A stretch of 64,000 nucleotides of DNA from Kibdelosporangium aridum (GTDB taxonomy: Bacteria > Actinomycetota > Actinomycetes > Mycobacteriales > Pseudonocardiaceae), in NCBI RefSeq assembly GCF_900176515.1, contig NZ_FWXV01000018.1, positions 1 through 64,000 on the forward strand, written 5' to 3'. Shown one piece after another: positions 16,359 to 24,699 of the stretch. The notes beneath the pieces were generated by a model. The model searched no databases, had not been told where the DNA came from, and saw nothing but the letters and a program-made list of their open reading frames with translations. A program made the position numbers and the translations under genes. Each line of letters begins with the position of its first letter. Within the stretch, counting starts at the first letter, position 1.

Positions 16359-17086
16359 TGCCGGTTCCTTTCCGTGTGCCGCGGGCCGTCGAGCCGGGTG
16401 CGGCACCTCAGGGATCCAAGTTAGACACCGCACGCTAGACGGAGCGGGAGGTCACTGAACAGACCGTTCAATCAGGATTGAATACCCGCTGCCTAGTGAA
16501 GGGGTTGCGGCGTTTGGCGCTACCAAAGGCGCTTGCAACCTTGTAGATGCGACCTCCTCCGCGCATCTTCGACTGGGCCAGAATTGACTCATCCAGGTTG
16601 TTGTCACGGCCGGAGCAGTGGACTCGGATGCGACGGTGGCGAATCTGTATGGGACTCGCGCGTGGGCTGGGCAGTCTGGTCGTGGGATCGCATGTGCGCC
16701 ACCCGATCTGCGTCACGTGACACACGGATCCACATCCGCCGTTCGGATCGCGACCGGCTGCCGAGCTGCTGGTGTCCATGTAGGACAGTCGCTCGCATTC
16801 TCCTTGAGAAGCAACATGATGTCGGTCCGCAGCTGCGGCCTACCGATGCCCTGGTCCGCTGCAAGTACGGCGATTGTGTCCTGCTTTCGAGGACTTCCAC
16901 TAGCGTGAACGGAATCAGCCCAGGTCGGTACCCCTGCCTCCGGACTCGCCCAACCCCTTCGGGAGATGACCACCCTCGCCCCACGAGCTGGACGTGTCTG
17001 GCAAGAAGCGTGGCACACCGGGCAATCCGGCCAGGTACCATCCGGCCTAGCGCGCTCGCATCAGGGCGTGCCGGTTTCTTTCTGGG
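16359..17086. other. Intergenic region, no supported gene
   Basis: About 730 bp. It must hold the promoter of the Cys-rich peptide operon on the minus strand. A minus-strand frame ending at 16468 (FGSAKRRNPFTRQ) and other frames are not recognisable. The region may contain decayed coding sequence but I cannot name any. Confidence 0.4.
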
Positions 17087-17710
17087 GTGAGGATTTTGAA
17101 GCGTGCCGCAGCGGCGCTTGCTGCGCTGTTGGTTCTCGTAGGTTGTTCGCATCCGGGCCGGGTGACCCCCACGTCGCCGCCGCACGTGGATCACCCGAAT
17201 CCGGCCAACTTCAACGCCTACGAACTGGACGACAGCTACCGGGGCGAGCGGTATCTTTCGGGGTACTCGGCGGACGCACCTGGGCCGCCGGTGGGGACGA
17301 ACAATGTCGTTCTGGCGTTCGGTCCGTCCCTGGACCCGGCGTCGGCCGAGACCGTCTACGTGGCGAGCAACCAGGCCAACACCGAAGTTGAACACCGCAA
17401 ACTCATAACGATCCTGTACGACATGCAGCTGGTCACGATGCCTGCCCTCGGCCCTGACGAGGACATCATCGACGTGCCGACGGACAAACTCCCGCCGAGC
17501 CCGCCTGCCATGAAGTCGGTGACGGTCAAGGTGGACGGCACACCCCTCGCCTTCGACTACTGGCAGGACGACCACGGCGCCTGGATAGCGCACGCCCGTC
17601 ACGAACGCACCGCGCTAACCCTCAGCGGCTCGCGCGCGGTCGCGGTGGAGTCGTTGTCCCTGCGTAAGGTCAAGAACGTGAGCGACTACCAATTGCCCGC
17701 CAGTAAGTAG
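17087..17710 (+). CDS. Predicted lipoprotein
   Basis: A 207-residue lipoprotein of unknown function. The signal peptide (LKRAAAALAALLVLVGC) ends in a lipobox VLVGC, with the lipidated Cys about residue 20. The mature domain is rich in polar residues and has the pattern FGPSLDPASAETVYVASNQA, and a later VTVKVDGTPLAFDYWQDDHG. No known catalytic motif is visible. The start is either GTG 17087 or the TTG at 17096, which has GGTGAGG just upstream; both leave the signal peptide intact. It stands alone, facing a hairpin-rich region downstream. Confidence 0.7.
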   Translation: MRILKRAAAALAALLVLVGCSHPGRVTPTSPPHVDHPNPANFNAYELDDSYRGERYLSGYSADAPGPPVGTNNVVLAFGPSLDPASAETVYVASNQANTEVEHRKLITILYDMQLVTMPALGPDEDIIDVPTDKLPPSPPAMKSVTVKVDGTPLAFDYWQDDHGAWIAHARHERTALTLSGSRAVAVESLSLRKVKNVSDYQLPASK

Positions 17711-17824
17711 CAGGGGTCTTCGTAATCTAGCGGCGGCGCGGCCGATTTCCGTTCAGGGCATGCCGAAGTCCCGCAGGGCGACTGGGGTCGCGAGCCGGGC
17801 ACGCAGGTTCGAAAGCCCGGCGAC

Positions 17825-17853
17825 CGCCGTCGCGCGTTCAACGCGCGACGGCG
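17825..17853. terminator. Strong hairpin with 14-bp arms
   Basis: Arms CGCCGTCGCGCGTT and AACGCGCGACGGCG are perfect complements around one C. A shorter copy of the tip, CGCGTT-C-AACGCG, recurs at 17882-17894. It lies between two convergent genes and may terminate both, or be part of a dispersed intergenic repeat. Confidence 0.55.
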
Positions 17854-17993
17854 ATGCGGCGTTCCGCGTCGGGGCGGGCGGCGCGTTCAACGCGAGGTCG
17901 TGCGGTGGGTTGACCGTGGCAGGTCTGCGCCGATGGAGCCGCGGCAGAACCGGTGTCACTCTCGGCCTAGACCCAGGATGCACTCTTGGCCGG

Positions 17994-19034
17994 TCATGTC
18001 CTGGCGCTGGCCCGTTCGGCCAGGCGAGCCAACACCGACAGCCGGTCCGCCTCGAGAATCGCACGGGTGGTGATCCGATCGGGGTAGCAGCGCATGAACA
18101 TGTTCGTGAAATGCGTGCCGTAGTGGATGAAGGCGTCCGAGCCGCTCAGTGGACGGATCCCGGCGTCGAAATTCGGCTCGTGGAAGTACGCCATTGTGTA
18201 CCGTTCGCGGTCGTTCAACCGTACTTTGTGAGGCGTGGAGAGCAGTACGCCGTCGGTCAGGAACTGCAGGATGTCACCCGGGAAAACCGTCAGCGTGCCG
18301 GCAACCGGCGTGACGAACGTCCACGGCTCTTCGTTCTCGTACATCCCGGCCGAGCTTTCCGAGTCCAGCCAGTTGCGGTTTCGTTTCTCGCCTTCGACAG
18401 GTGGTCTGATGTACAGCCCGCCGACGTCATCCTGCGCGGCGATCACGAGCATTCCGTAGTCGGTGTGCGCACCGATACCGCGCGCGGTGAGTGAGTTGCG
18501 TGCCGGGAATCGCAAAGTTCGCATGTGGTGCCAGCCACCCTCGGCGAGCCGGGTTAGTGCGTCTATTTCGGGCAGGTCAAGTCCCAATGCGATGAGGCGC
18601 AGCAGCTTCTCGCCGATCAGGCCCATTTCGTCCATGTAGGCCCGCATGGTCCGCTGGTATCCCTCGCTGGGCCACGGAACCGGCCCGTGGCACGGCCAGT
18701 CGGCCTGCACGCGGACGTCGTCGGGCGGGATGTCCTGACAGACGGTGAAGATCTCCGAGTAGTCCGCTTCGCCCGCGGTCACTTCCTCACCGGACGCGAT
18801 GTACCCGGCGTAGCTGAGTGGACTGACGCACTTTGCTTTCTCTTCGGTGGCCGAAGCGAAGAAGCGCCTGCTCTCCATCAACGCTTCGGTGACCTTCGCT
18901 GCCTGACGGTCATCGCAGGCGATCTGAAAGATCCCGTCGGCCTGCCACGTGTCGATCATCTGATGAGCGAGAGTGATATCCGAATCGGTTCCCACAACAC
19001 GATCGGGGAGTCCGAATGTACGAAGATCGGCCAT
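17994..19034 (-). CDS. efe: Ethylene-forming enzyme homologue (2OG/Fe oxygenase)
   Basis: A 346-residue 2-oxoglutarate/Fe(II) oxygenase that strongly resembles the Pseudomonas ethylene-forming enzyme along its whole length. Diagnostic stretches are SGEEVTAG (81-88), WPCHGPVPWP, GWHHMR, GIGAHTDYG, then QDDVGGLYIRPPVEGEKRNR and THFTNMFMRCYPDRITT. The iron facial triad is His190, Asp192, His269; the 2OG-binding Arg follows in RLNDRERY. The known enzyme makes ethylene from 2-oxoglutarate and, as a side reaction, hydroxylates arginine to give P5C and guanidine. ATG 19034 has GAAAGGAT 8 nt upstream. It is the last of four minus-strand genes, 137 bp after the CocE gene. Activity is inferred from sequence only. 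Confidence 0.88.
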   Translation of the reverse strand: MADLRTFGLPDRVVGTDSDITLAHQMIDTWQADGIFQIACDDRQAAKVTEALMESRRFFASATEEKAKCVSPLSYAGYIASGEEVTAGEADYSEIFTVCQDIPPDDVRVQADWPCHGPVPWPSEGYQRTMRAYMDEMGLIGEKLLRLIALGLDLPEIDALTRLAEGGWHHMRTLRFPARNSLTARGIGAHTDYGMLVIAAQDDVGGLYIRPPVEGEKRNRNWLDSESSAGMYENEEPWTFVTPVAGTLTVFPGDILQFLTDGVLLSTPHKVRLNDRERYTMAYFHEPNFDAGIRPLSGSDAFIHYGTHFTNMFMRCYPDRITTRAILEADRLSVLARLAERASART

Positions 19035-19171
19035 TTGTCGTATCCTTTCGCGCGTCCTGGTGCGGCGGACACACGGATGACCGGCATGATCGGTTCACGA
19101 AAACGCGGTCACGCGCGGAGTTTAGCCCATCGGGACAAACTTCTAAGGCGCCACGGCGCAGGCACTGATCT

Positions 19172-20824
19172 TCAAGCCACGGCGATAGGCAAGGAGACAC
19201 GAGATGGCCGTGTCGCGTCATGGTGAATGGTGTGCCGGGTGGCCCGTATGGCAGTAGCCGTACCCGGTGCTTCGCCGGTGCCGAGGTTGCGCGCGAACCG
19301 AGGAAACGCGCCACCGGAGATCTGCAGCCGGATGCGGTGCCCCGGCTTGAACCGGTGTGCCGTGGGATCGAGGGCGATCCGCACGGTCCGGACTTGTCCT
19401 GGCACAGTGTCCGCATCGGTGCATCGGACGATCTGGTCGGTGATGTTGAACGACCGGCCATCGGGGGCGACGTCGCAGATGCGGGCGAACAGGTCGGCGT
19501 GCGCGTTGTCGGATGTCACATGCAGTTCCACTGTTGGCGCGCCGTGTACTTCGACAGCTTGGGGGAGCGGCTCCGTGGTGAAGACGAGAACGTCGTCCCG
19601 TGCTTCCAGTTTCCGGTTGTCCTTCGCTCCACCGCTGGGCGCCATCACCCGGCCGCCGACCGAGGGAGTCGGATCTGCCGGGTCATACCGGAAACTCGTG
19701 GCGCCGGGCTCGACGAGAGCCGAGTCGGCGAGTTTCCCGTCTGACCGCAGATAGAACGTGGACTCGGCACCTGGTAGTGGCCAGTCCGCATAGTTCTCCC
19801 ATTGCCCGGCACCGCCGACGAACACCTGTACAGGAGCTTCACGACGCACCGGTGAACGGCCCGCCGCGTGTGCGTCCAGCCAGGAAATGGCCTGGGGTAT
19901 GGAGATCTTGTTGTCGACGGTGAGGTGTGTCCACGGCCCGATCGTCAAAGCGACGTCGATGCCACGCGAGCGCAGGGCGCTGTACTCCTCCAGTGTCTGG
20001 TCGAGGAAGTAGTCGTGCCATCCGCCGATCAACAAGGTCGGCACTGTGGTCCGCTGAAGTGCTTCGGTGACCCGGAAAGGCCGCCAGTACGGGTCGGTCA
20101 CGTCAGTGTGGTCGACCCATTCGTCGTACCATGGGGCGCCGTTCCCGCCGACTTCGTCCATCGCGCCCCGCAAAGGCAAGCGAGCCACCGTGCTCGCCAG
20201 TCGGCGTTCGGCCCGCACCATTCTGACCAACCCTCGTACCGGACCCACTCGTTCCTGGTGGGAAATCAGCTCCGACCAGGAAAGCATGTTGTACAGGTCC
20301 AACGGCCCCTGCCGGTACGCGGCCCGGCCAATGTCGTGTACACCGATCATGACGACCATCGCGGTCAGTTCCGGTGGCGGATCCATGGCAAGCGACCATT
20401 GTGTGTAACCGAGATAGCTGCCACCTGCCGTCGCCAGCCTGCCGTCGAACCAATCCTGCTTACGCAGCCAGGCAACGGTGTCGTGCGCGTCGTCAGGTTC
20501 GCTGACGGCAGGCGTGAACGTACCGCCTGAACCGAACGTGCCGCGCGTGCTTTGAAACAACACGTGATAACCGCGTTCGGCGAACAGCTGTGCCGTCAAC
20601 ATGTTGTAGGGAAACCCCCTGCCGTAAGGGCAACGCACCAGAATGGTGGGCACACGTTCGGCAGTGACCGGGATGTAATGATCCGTGAGCAGGGTTACGC
20701 CGTCCCGCATCGGTACTTCGACCGCCCTGGCCACTCGGACCCGGTTACGTTTGGCGGGCAGTCCCCACAGACGGCCGAGTGCCGCGCTCACAAGATTTGT
20801 CGCCATCCCAACAGGTTTGGGCAT
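19172..20824 (-). CDS. CocE/NonD-type X-Pro dipeptidyl-peptidase-like hydrolase
   Basis: A 550-residue hydrolase of the CocE/NonD (peptidase S15-like) family, which cleaves esters, amides or acyl groups such as in cocaine esterase or cephalosporin acylase. The nucleophile is Ser136 in TAGGSYLGYTQW; the oxyanion-side CPYGRG is at 65-70; a His occurs in TIGPWTH; and the C-terminal jelly-roll ends with PGHRIRLQISGGAFPRFARN. ATG 20824 has AAGGAG 5 nt upstream. The SDR gene ends 44 bp before it, so it may be part of an AKR-SDR-hydrolase transcript. No signal peptide is seen. The substrate is unknown. Confidence 0.87.
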   Translation of the reverse strand: MPKPVGMATNLVSAALGRLWGLPAKRNRVRVARAVEVPMRDGVTLLTDHYIPVTAERVPTILVRCPYGRGFPYNMLTAQLFAERGYHVLFQSTRGTFGSGGTFTPAVSEPDDAHDTVAWLRKQDWFDGRLATAGGSYLGYTQWSLAMDPPPELTAMVVMIGVHDIGRAAYRQGPLDLYNMLSWSELISHQERVGPVRGLVRMVRAERRLASTVARLPLRGAMDEVGGNGAPWYDEWVDHTDVTDPYWRPFRVTEALQRTTVPTLLIGGWHDYFLDQTLEEYSALRSRGIDVALTIGPWTHLTVDNKISIPQAISWLDAHAAGRSPVRREAPVQVFVGGAGQWENYADWPLPGAESTFYLRSDGKLADSALVEPGATSFRYDPADPTPSVGGRVMAPSGGAKDNRKLEARDDVLVFTTEPLPQAVEVHGAPTVELHVTSDNAHADLFARICDVAPDGRSFNITDQIVRCTDADTVPGQVRTVRIALDPTAHRFKPGHRIRLQISGGAFPRFARNLGTGEAPGTATAIRATRHTIHHDATRPSRVSLPIAVA

Positions 20825-20868
20825 TGGAGCTCCTTGGTTCGGGTTCATGGGTCCGACCGGACGTACCG

Positions 20869-21627
20869 CTACGGCACGGTGTAGCCGCCGTCGATGGGCA
20901 ACGCCACGCCGGTGATGAACCCGGTCTTGTCGGAACAGAGCCACACCACGGCATCCGCGATCTCGTACGGCTGGGCGATCCTCCCGACCGGGTGTGCGGC
21001 GATGATCGACTTCATGGGTTCCGTGCCGGGGTCCATCGTCGCGATCATCGGAGTGTCGACCATCCCGGGACACAGGGCGTTGACACGGATGCCCAGCGCG
21101 GCGACCTCCAACGCCGAACTCTTGGTCATGCCGATCTCGGCTGCCTTTGTCGCGGTGTATCCGGAAAACCCGGGCACGCCGACAAGGCCCGCACCCGACG
21201 ACATGTTCACCACCGAACCGAAGCCCTGAGCGACCATCTGCTTGAGCTCGTGCTTCATCGACAGGAAGACACCGCGGACATTGATCGCGATCATCGCGTC
21301 CAGCATGGCGGTCGAGTAGTCCTGGGTGAGCTGGTATTCCCCGTCGTAACCCGCGTTGTTCACCGCGAAGTCCAGCCTGCCGCTGTCGCCGATCGCGGCG
21401 GCGACAGCGGCTTCGATCGCAGCTTCCTCGCGTACATCAGCGACGACGTGTCGTGCCGCTCCGCCGCGGGCTTGGATCAGCCGTACGGTTTCCTGCAACG
21501 TGTCCGCTGTGCGGCCCGCGACGGTCACCAGCGCGCCCTCAGCCGCCAGCGCCAGGGCGGTGGCACGTCCGATGCCTGATCCGCCACCCGTGACCAGGGC
21601 TGTCTTGCCTGCGAACTGCTGTGTCAT
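20869..21627 (-). CDS. SDR-family oxidoreductase
   Basis: A 252-residue classical short-chain dehydrogenase/reductase. The cofactor motif TGGGSGIG (13-20), the NNAG motif (90-93), and the catalytic Ser144, Tyr157 and Lys161 (NMSSGAG and SGYTATK) are all present, followed by the typical NALCPGMVDTPM and the C-terminal GVALPIDGGY. Arg residues after the second strand (VAGRT) favour NADP(H). The start follows GAGAGAAAC. The aldo/keto reductase gene ends 18 bp upstream and the CocE-like hydrolase follows, suggesting a shared catabolic or detoxification role under the divergent AraC regulator. Confidence 0.9.
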   Translation of the reverse strand: MTQQFAGKTALVTGGGSGIGRATALALAAEGALVTVAGRTADTLQETVRLIQARGGAARHVVADVREEAAIEAAVAAAIGDSGRLDFAVNNAGYDGEYQLTQDYSTAMLDAMIAINVRGVFLSMKHELKQMVAQGFGSVVNMSSGAGLVGVPGFSGYTATKAAEIGMTKSSALEVAALGIRVNALCPGMVDTPMIATMDPGTEPMKSIIAAHPVGRIAQPYEIADAVVWLCSDKTGFITGVALPIDGGYTVP

Positions 21628-21645
21628 GTGTTTCTCTCAGGTTCG

Positions 21646-22719
21646 TCAGTAGCGTGCGCTGTTGGCGTGCAGCAACGGGGAAACGGTCGACGGTCGACCG
21701 TCCACAGTGGCCCCTGCGAACTGCAGGCTCGGTGCGAGCAGCCTGTTGTTCTCGGCGGGGAAGTTCAGCTTGGGCACCGATACCTCGTCCAGCGCGGCGC
21801 GCTGGGCATCGGTGAGGGTCACGTCGAGGGAGCCGATATTGGTCTCGAACTGGTCGATCCGGCGTGCGCCGATCACAGTGGAGACGACGCCTGGTCGCCC
21901 TCGCAACCATGCCAGCGCCACTTGGGCGGAGGTAGCGCCGACCTCTTCGGCAATGGCGTTGAGGGCGTCGATCACGACCAGTTCGGCCTCGCCCGGTGCT
22001 CGTCCGCGGGTGGTGTCCACCGATGTGGTGTTGGCGCTGGAGTACTTGCCGGACAGCCAACCGCCCTTCAACGGCGACCACGGCATCACGCCCATGCCCA
22101 TGGCCTGTGCCATGGGGATCAGTTCGCCTTCCGAGGTGCGCTCGAGCAGGGAGTACTCGAGTTGCAGCGCGATGATCGGCGTCCATCCGCGCAACCGGGC
22201 GATCGTGGCCGCCTCCGCGGTCGCCCACGCAGGCACGTCGGAGAACCCGATGTACCGGATCTTTCCCGCGGCGACCAGGTCGTCCAGTGCGCGAAGGGTT
22301 TCCTCGACCGGTGTGGCCGGGTCGAAGTTGTGCAGCCAGTAGAGGTCCACGTAGTCGGTCCGCAGGCGGCGCAGCGAGTTCTCCAGCTGTTGCACGATCC
22401 CCTTACGGCTGGGCCCGCCGCCATTCGGGTCTCCCTCGTACATGTTGCAGAAGAACTTCGTGGCGAGCACCACCCGATCACGCAGCGACGGTTGGCCGGC
22501 GAAGTAGTCACCGATGATTTTCTCGGCGTGTCCGTTGGTGTACATGTTGGCGGTATCGACGGAGTTCCCGCCGTGATCTACATAGGACGCGAGGATCTTG
22601 GCGGAGTCCTCCGCGCTGCTACCCCAGCCCCAGTCGTCGCCGAAGGTCATCGTGCCCAGGGTGATCGGGCTGACTCGCAGGCCTGACCGGCCGAGAGTGA
22701 CGTAGGAATCGAGCGACAT
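21646..22719 (-). CDS. Aldo/keto reductase
   Basis: A 357-residue NADPH-dependent aldo/keto reductase. The catalytic tetrad is Asp55 and Tyr60 (DTANMYTNG), Lys88 (LATKFF) and His130 (LYWLHNFDP). The C-terminal cofactor section is present as VVSTVIGARRIDQFETNIGS. The last 20 residues (TVDGRPSTVSP onward) lie in a self-complementary stretch of GTCGAC repeats and look like a lineage-specific tail. ATG 22719 is preceded by GGGGA. It is transcribed divergently from an AraC regulator 162 bp away, which likely controls it. Confidence 0.9.
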   Translation of the reverse strand: MSLDSYVTLGRSGLRVSPITLGTMTFGDDWGWGSSAEDSAKILASYVDHGGNSVDTANMYTNGHAEKIIGDYFAGQPSLRDRVVLATKFFCNMYEGDPNGGGPSRKGIVQQLENSLRRLRTDYVDLYWLHNFDPATPVEETLRALDDLVAAGKIRYIGFSDVPAWATAEAATIARLRGWTPIIALQLEYSLLERTSEGELIPMAQAMGMGVMPWSPLKGGWLSGKYSSANTTSVDTTRGRAPGEAELVVIDALNAIAEEVGATSAQVALAWLRGRPGVVSTVIGARRIDQFETNIGSLDVTLTDAQRAALDEVSVPKLNFPAENNRLLAPSLQFAGATVDGRPSTVSPLLHANSARY

Positions 22720-22881
22720 CGTGGATCCCCATCCAGTTAGGACAATGAGAGTACGTAGTCCATTCAATGTGGTCGCGTCGTGATCACCTAGACCGATGTG
22801 CGCGTTGCACTGCACGATCCGCTCAACTTTGGCCGGATCGCTGTAGTGGACGCGCGCTGACGGCCGTGGTTCACTCGACTC

Positions 22882-23772
22882 ATGGACCGCCTGGACGAAC
22901 TCGGCCGCCGGATCATGCGGCTCGCCACGGACAAACATCGTCCACTATGGATCGAGGGCGTCCTGGTCTTCGCCACGGACCGGATGACCGCGCCGATGGG
23001 GACGGTCACCGAACCGATGCTCACCGTGGTCGCGCAAGGAGCCAAGCGCACTGTCCTTGGCGAGCATGCCTTCGAACACCACCCCGGCCAGGTCTCCGTC
23101 GTGACCGTTGACCTTCCGGTGGTCGGGCAGATCATCCGAGCCAGCGCCACCGAGCCGTTTCTCGCTCTTGGGCTGCGTCTCGAACCCGCGACTGTCGCGC
23201 AGCTGTTGGTGGACGGCGGCCCCACGACGATCCGCCCGCATGACGGGCCAGGCATGGCAGTCAGCGATGCGGGCGACGATCTGCTCGACGCCATCGTCCG
23301 GCTGATGCGGCTGCTGGACAGGCCACGCGACTTCCAGGTGCTCGCGGCCGGCGTGCGCCGGGAGATCCACTGGTGGCTGTTGAACGGGCCGCAGGCGGCC
23401 ATGCTCCGGCAGGTCGGGATAGCCGACAGCCGCCTGGCACTCGTGGCACGGGCGATCGCGTGGATCAGGTCTCGATACGACCAGGTGATCCGGATCGACG
23501 ACCTGGCGTCGGACATCGGCACGAGTGTGTCCTCCCTCAACCGGCATTTCCGTGCGGTGACCGCGATGAGCCCGGTGCAGTACCAGAAACACATCAGACT
23601 GCAGAAGGCCCGCATCGAGCTCATCGCGGCACCCCATGACGTCGCCGCGATCGGATACTCAGTCGGCTACGACAATCCGTCGCAGTTCAGCCGTGAGTAC
23701 CGGCGAATGTTCGGCGCGCCGCCAAGGCAGGACGCGCTTCGCCTGCAGACCATGGACATCGTGCGGGAGTAG
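22882..23772 (+). CDS. AraC-family transcriptional regulator
   Basis: A 296-residue regulator. The N-terminal half (about 1-170) is an AraC_N effector domain (EGVLVFATDRMTAPMGTVTE, then HAFEHHPGQVSVVTVDLPV). The C-terminal hundred residues hold the double helix-turn-helix: RIDDLASDIGTSVSSLNRHF, then VAAIGYSVGYDNPSQFSREY and RRMFGAPPRQD. The YDNPSQFSREYRR pattern is typical of regulators of aldehyde/ketone reductase genes. It is divergent from the aldo/keto reductase gene, its most likely target. Confidence 0.9.
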   Translation: MDRLDELGRRIMRLATDKHRPLWIEGVLVFATDRMTAPMGTVTEPMLTVVAQGAKRTVLGEHAFEHHPGQVSVVTVDLPVVGQIIRASATEPFLALGLRLEPATVAQLLVDGGPTTIRPHDGPGMAVSDAGDDLLDAIVRLMRLLDRPRDFQVLAAGVRREIHWWLLNGPQAAMLRQVGIADSRLALVARAIAWIRSRYDQVIRIDDLASDIGTSVSSLNRHFRAVTAMSPVQYQKHIRLQKARIELIAAPHDVAAIGYSVGYDNPSQFSREYRRMFGAPPRQDALRLQTMDIVRE

Positions 23773-23857
23773 CCGGGAGCGGGCGAGGTGGCCGGCTCGG
23801 CGGGACCGGTGGTGGGTCGGCCCGGCCGGGCCGGTCTCGGTGTTTGCTCCGCGGCGG

Positions 23858-24250
23858 TCAGTCGCGGAGGAAGTCCAGCACCTGCCGGACGAACAGCTCG
23901 TGGTGCTGGAAGAGCGCTCCGTGGCCGGAGTCCGGGTAGATGCTCAGCTGAGCTTTCGGCAGCACCTGCGCGAGGGCGAACGAGCTGATGGTCGGGATCA
24001 TGACGTCGTTGTCCCCGTTGACCACCAGGACGGGCTGCGAGACGTTCCGGAGGCCAGCCGGCGTGCTGCTCTGCTCCCACTTGGCCAGCGCGGTGACCTG
24101 GGCCCCGATGGTCTCGTTCGTGGCCGCGACGTCGCGGTCGGTGGTGCGCTCGTCGAGGCGGCCAAGGAACGCGTCGGCCGAGGCCTGGCTGGTCGCCGTC
24201 GGGGAGAAGAACAGGAAGTGCGAGTTCGTGGAACCAGTGCCGCTCCTCGT
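23858..24250 (-). pseudogene. Alpha/beta hydrolase, C-terminal half only
   Basis: About 130 residues match the second half of an alpha/beta hydrolase: a cap region (ADAFLGRLDERTTDRDVAAT), the acid segment QPVLVVNGDNDVMIP and the catalytic His in YPDSGHGALFQHHELF. The N-terminal half with the nucleophile elbow is missing; upstream the sequence switches to a transposase-like fragment. No start codon with ribosome site is present. The gene was probably cut by an insertion. Confidence 0.65.
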
Positions 24251-24313
24251 GTTTCGGCCTGACCACCTCCCACGATCCGATGAGGACGGTCGCAACGTTG
24301 CCCGCGAAGCTGG

Positions 24314-24469
24314 TCAAGGCGCGCGCCGAATCGCACCTTTGTCGCCGAGTTGCCGTTGCAGTACTTCTGTCTGGTGGCGCGATACCAGGATCTCGATGTC
24401 CTTGTCCCGGGTCCTCATCGGGAGCAGGCGAAGCAGGGCGAAGGTATTAGTCAGGCCGAGGTGAGCCAT
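24314..24469 (-). mobile_element. Transposase/integrase N-terminal remnant
   Basis: A 51-residue frame reads MAHLGLTNTFALLRLLPMRT then RDKDIEILVSRHQTEVLQRQ and LGDKG. LLRLLPM..RDKDxEILxxRHQ..VLQRQLG is the typical beginning of an integrase-core transposase widespread in actinomycetes. It ends at a stop soon after, and the catalytic DDE region is absent. It adjoins the truncated hydrolase gene and probably marks an old insertion. Confidence 0.6.
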
Positions 24470-24699
24470 GCGCAGCAGCACGGCCGATCCTCCAGCTGAC
24501 GATGCACAGCATCCAACATGGACTCAAGGAAGGAAACCCATGGAACCGTTGAAAGGCAGTCAATGTACTGAGGGGTCTGCCGATCTTCGCGCAGGGGTTG
24601 ATGACATTTCGTGCACTGCGGCATGGAAGTGGTTGTGATTCTTCGGCTACACCCTGTTGTGTGGCGGCGGTAAGTCACGCCACAGTAAGGGGATCCACA

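Noticed and set aside
16468..16779. Minus-strand frame with FGSAKRRNPFTRQ
   Set aside because: No ribosome site, no family resemblance, and composition like non-coding DNA.
17795..17825. GGTTCGAA resembling a tRNA T-loop
   Set aside because: The flanking sequence cannot be folded into acceptor, D and anticodon arms of a tRNA, and no CCA-side pairing is seen.
23819..23832. GGCCCGGCCGGGCC palindrome between AraC and hydrolase remnant
   Set aside because: Self-complementary without a loop, as often arises by chance in GC-rich DNA; not a credible terminator on its own.
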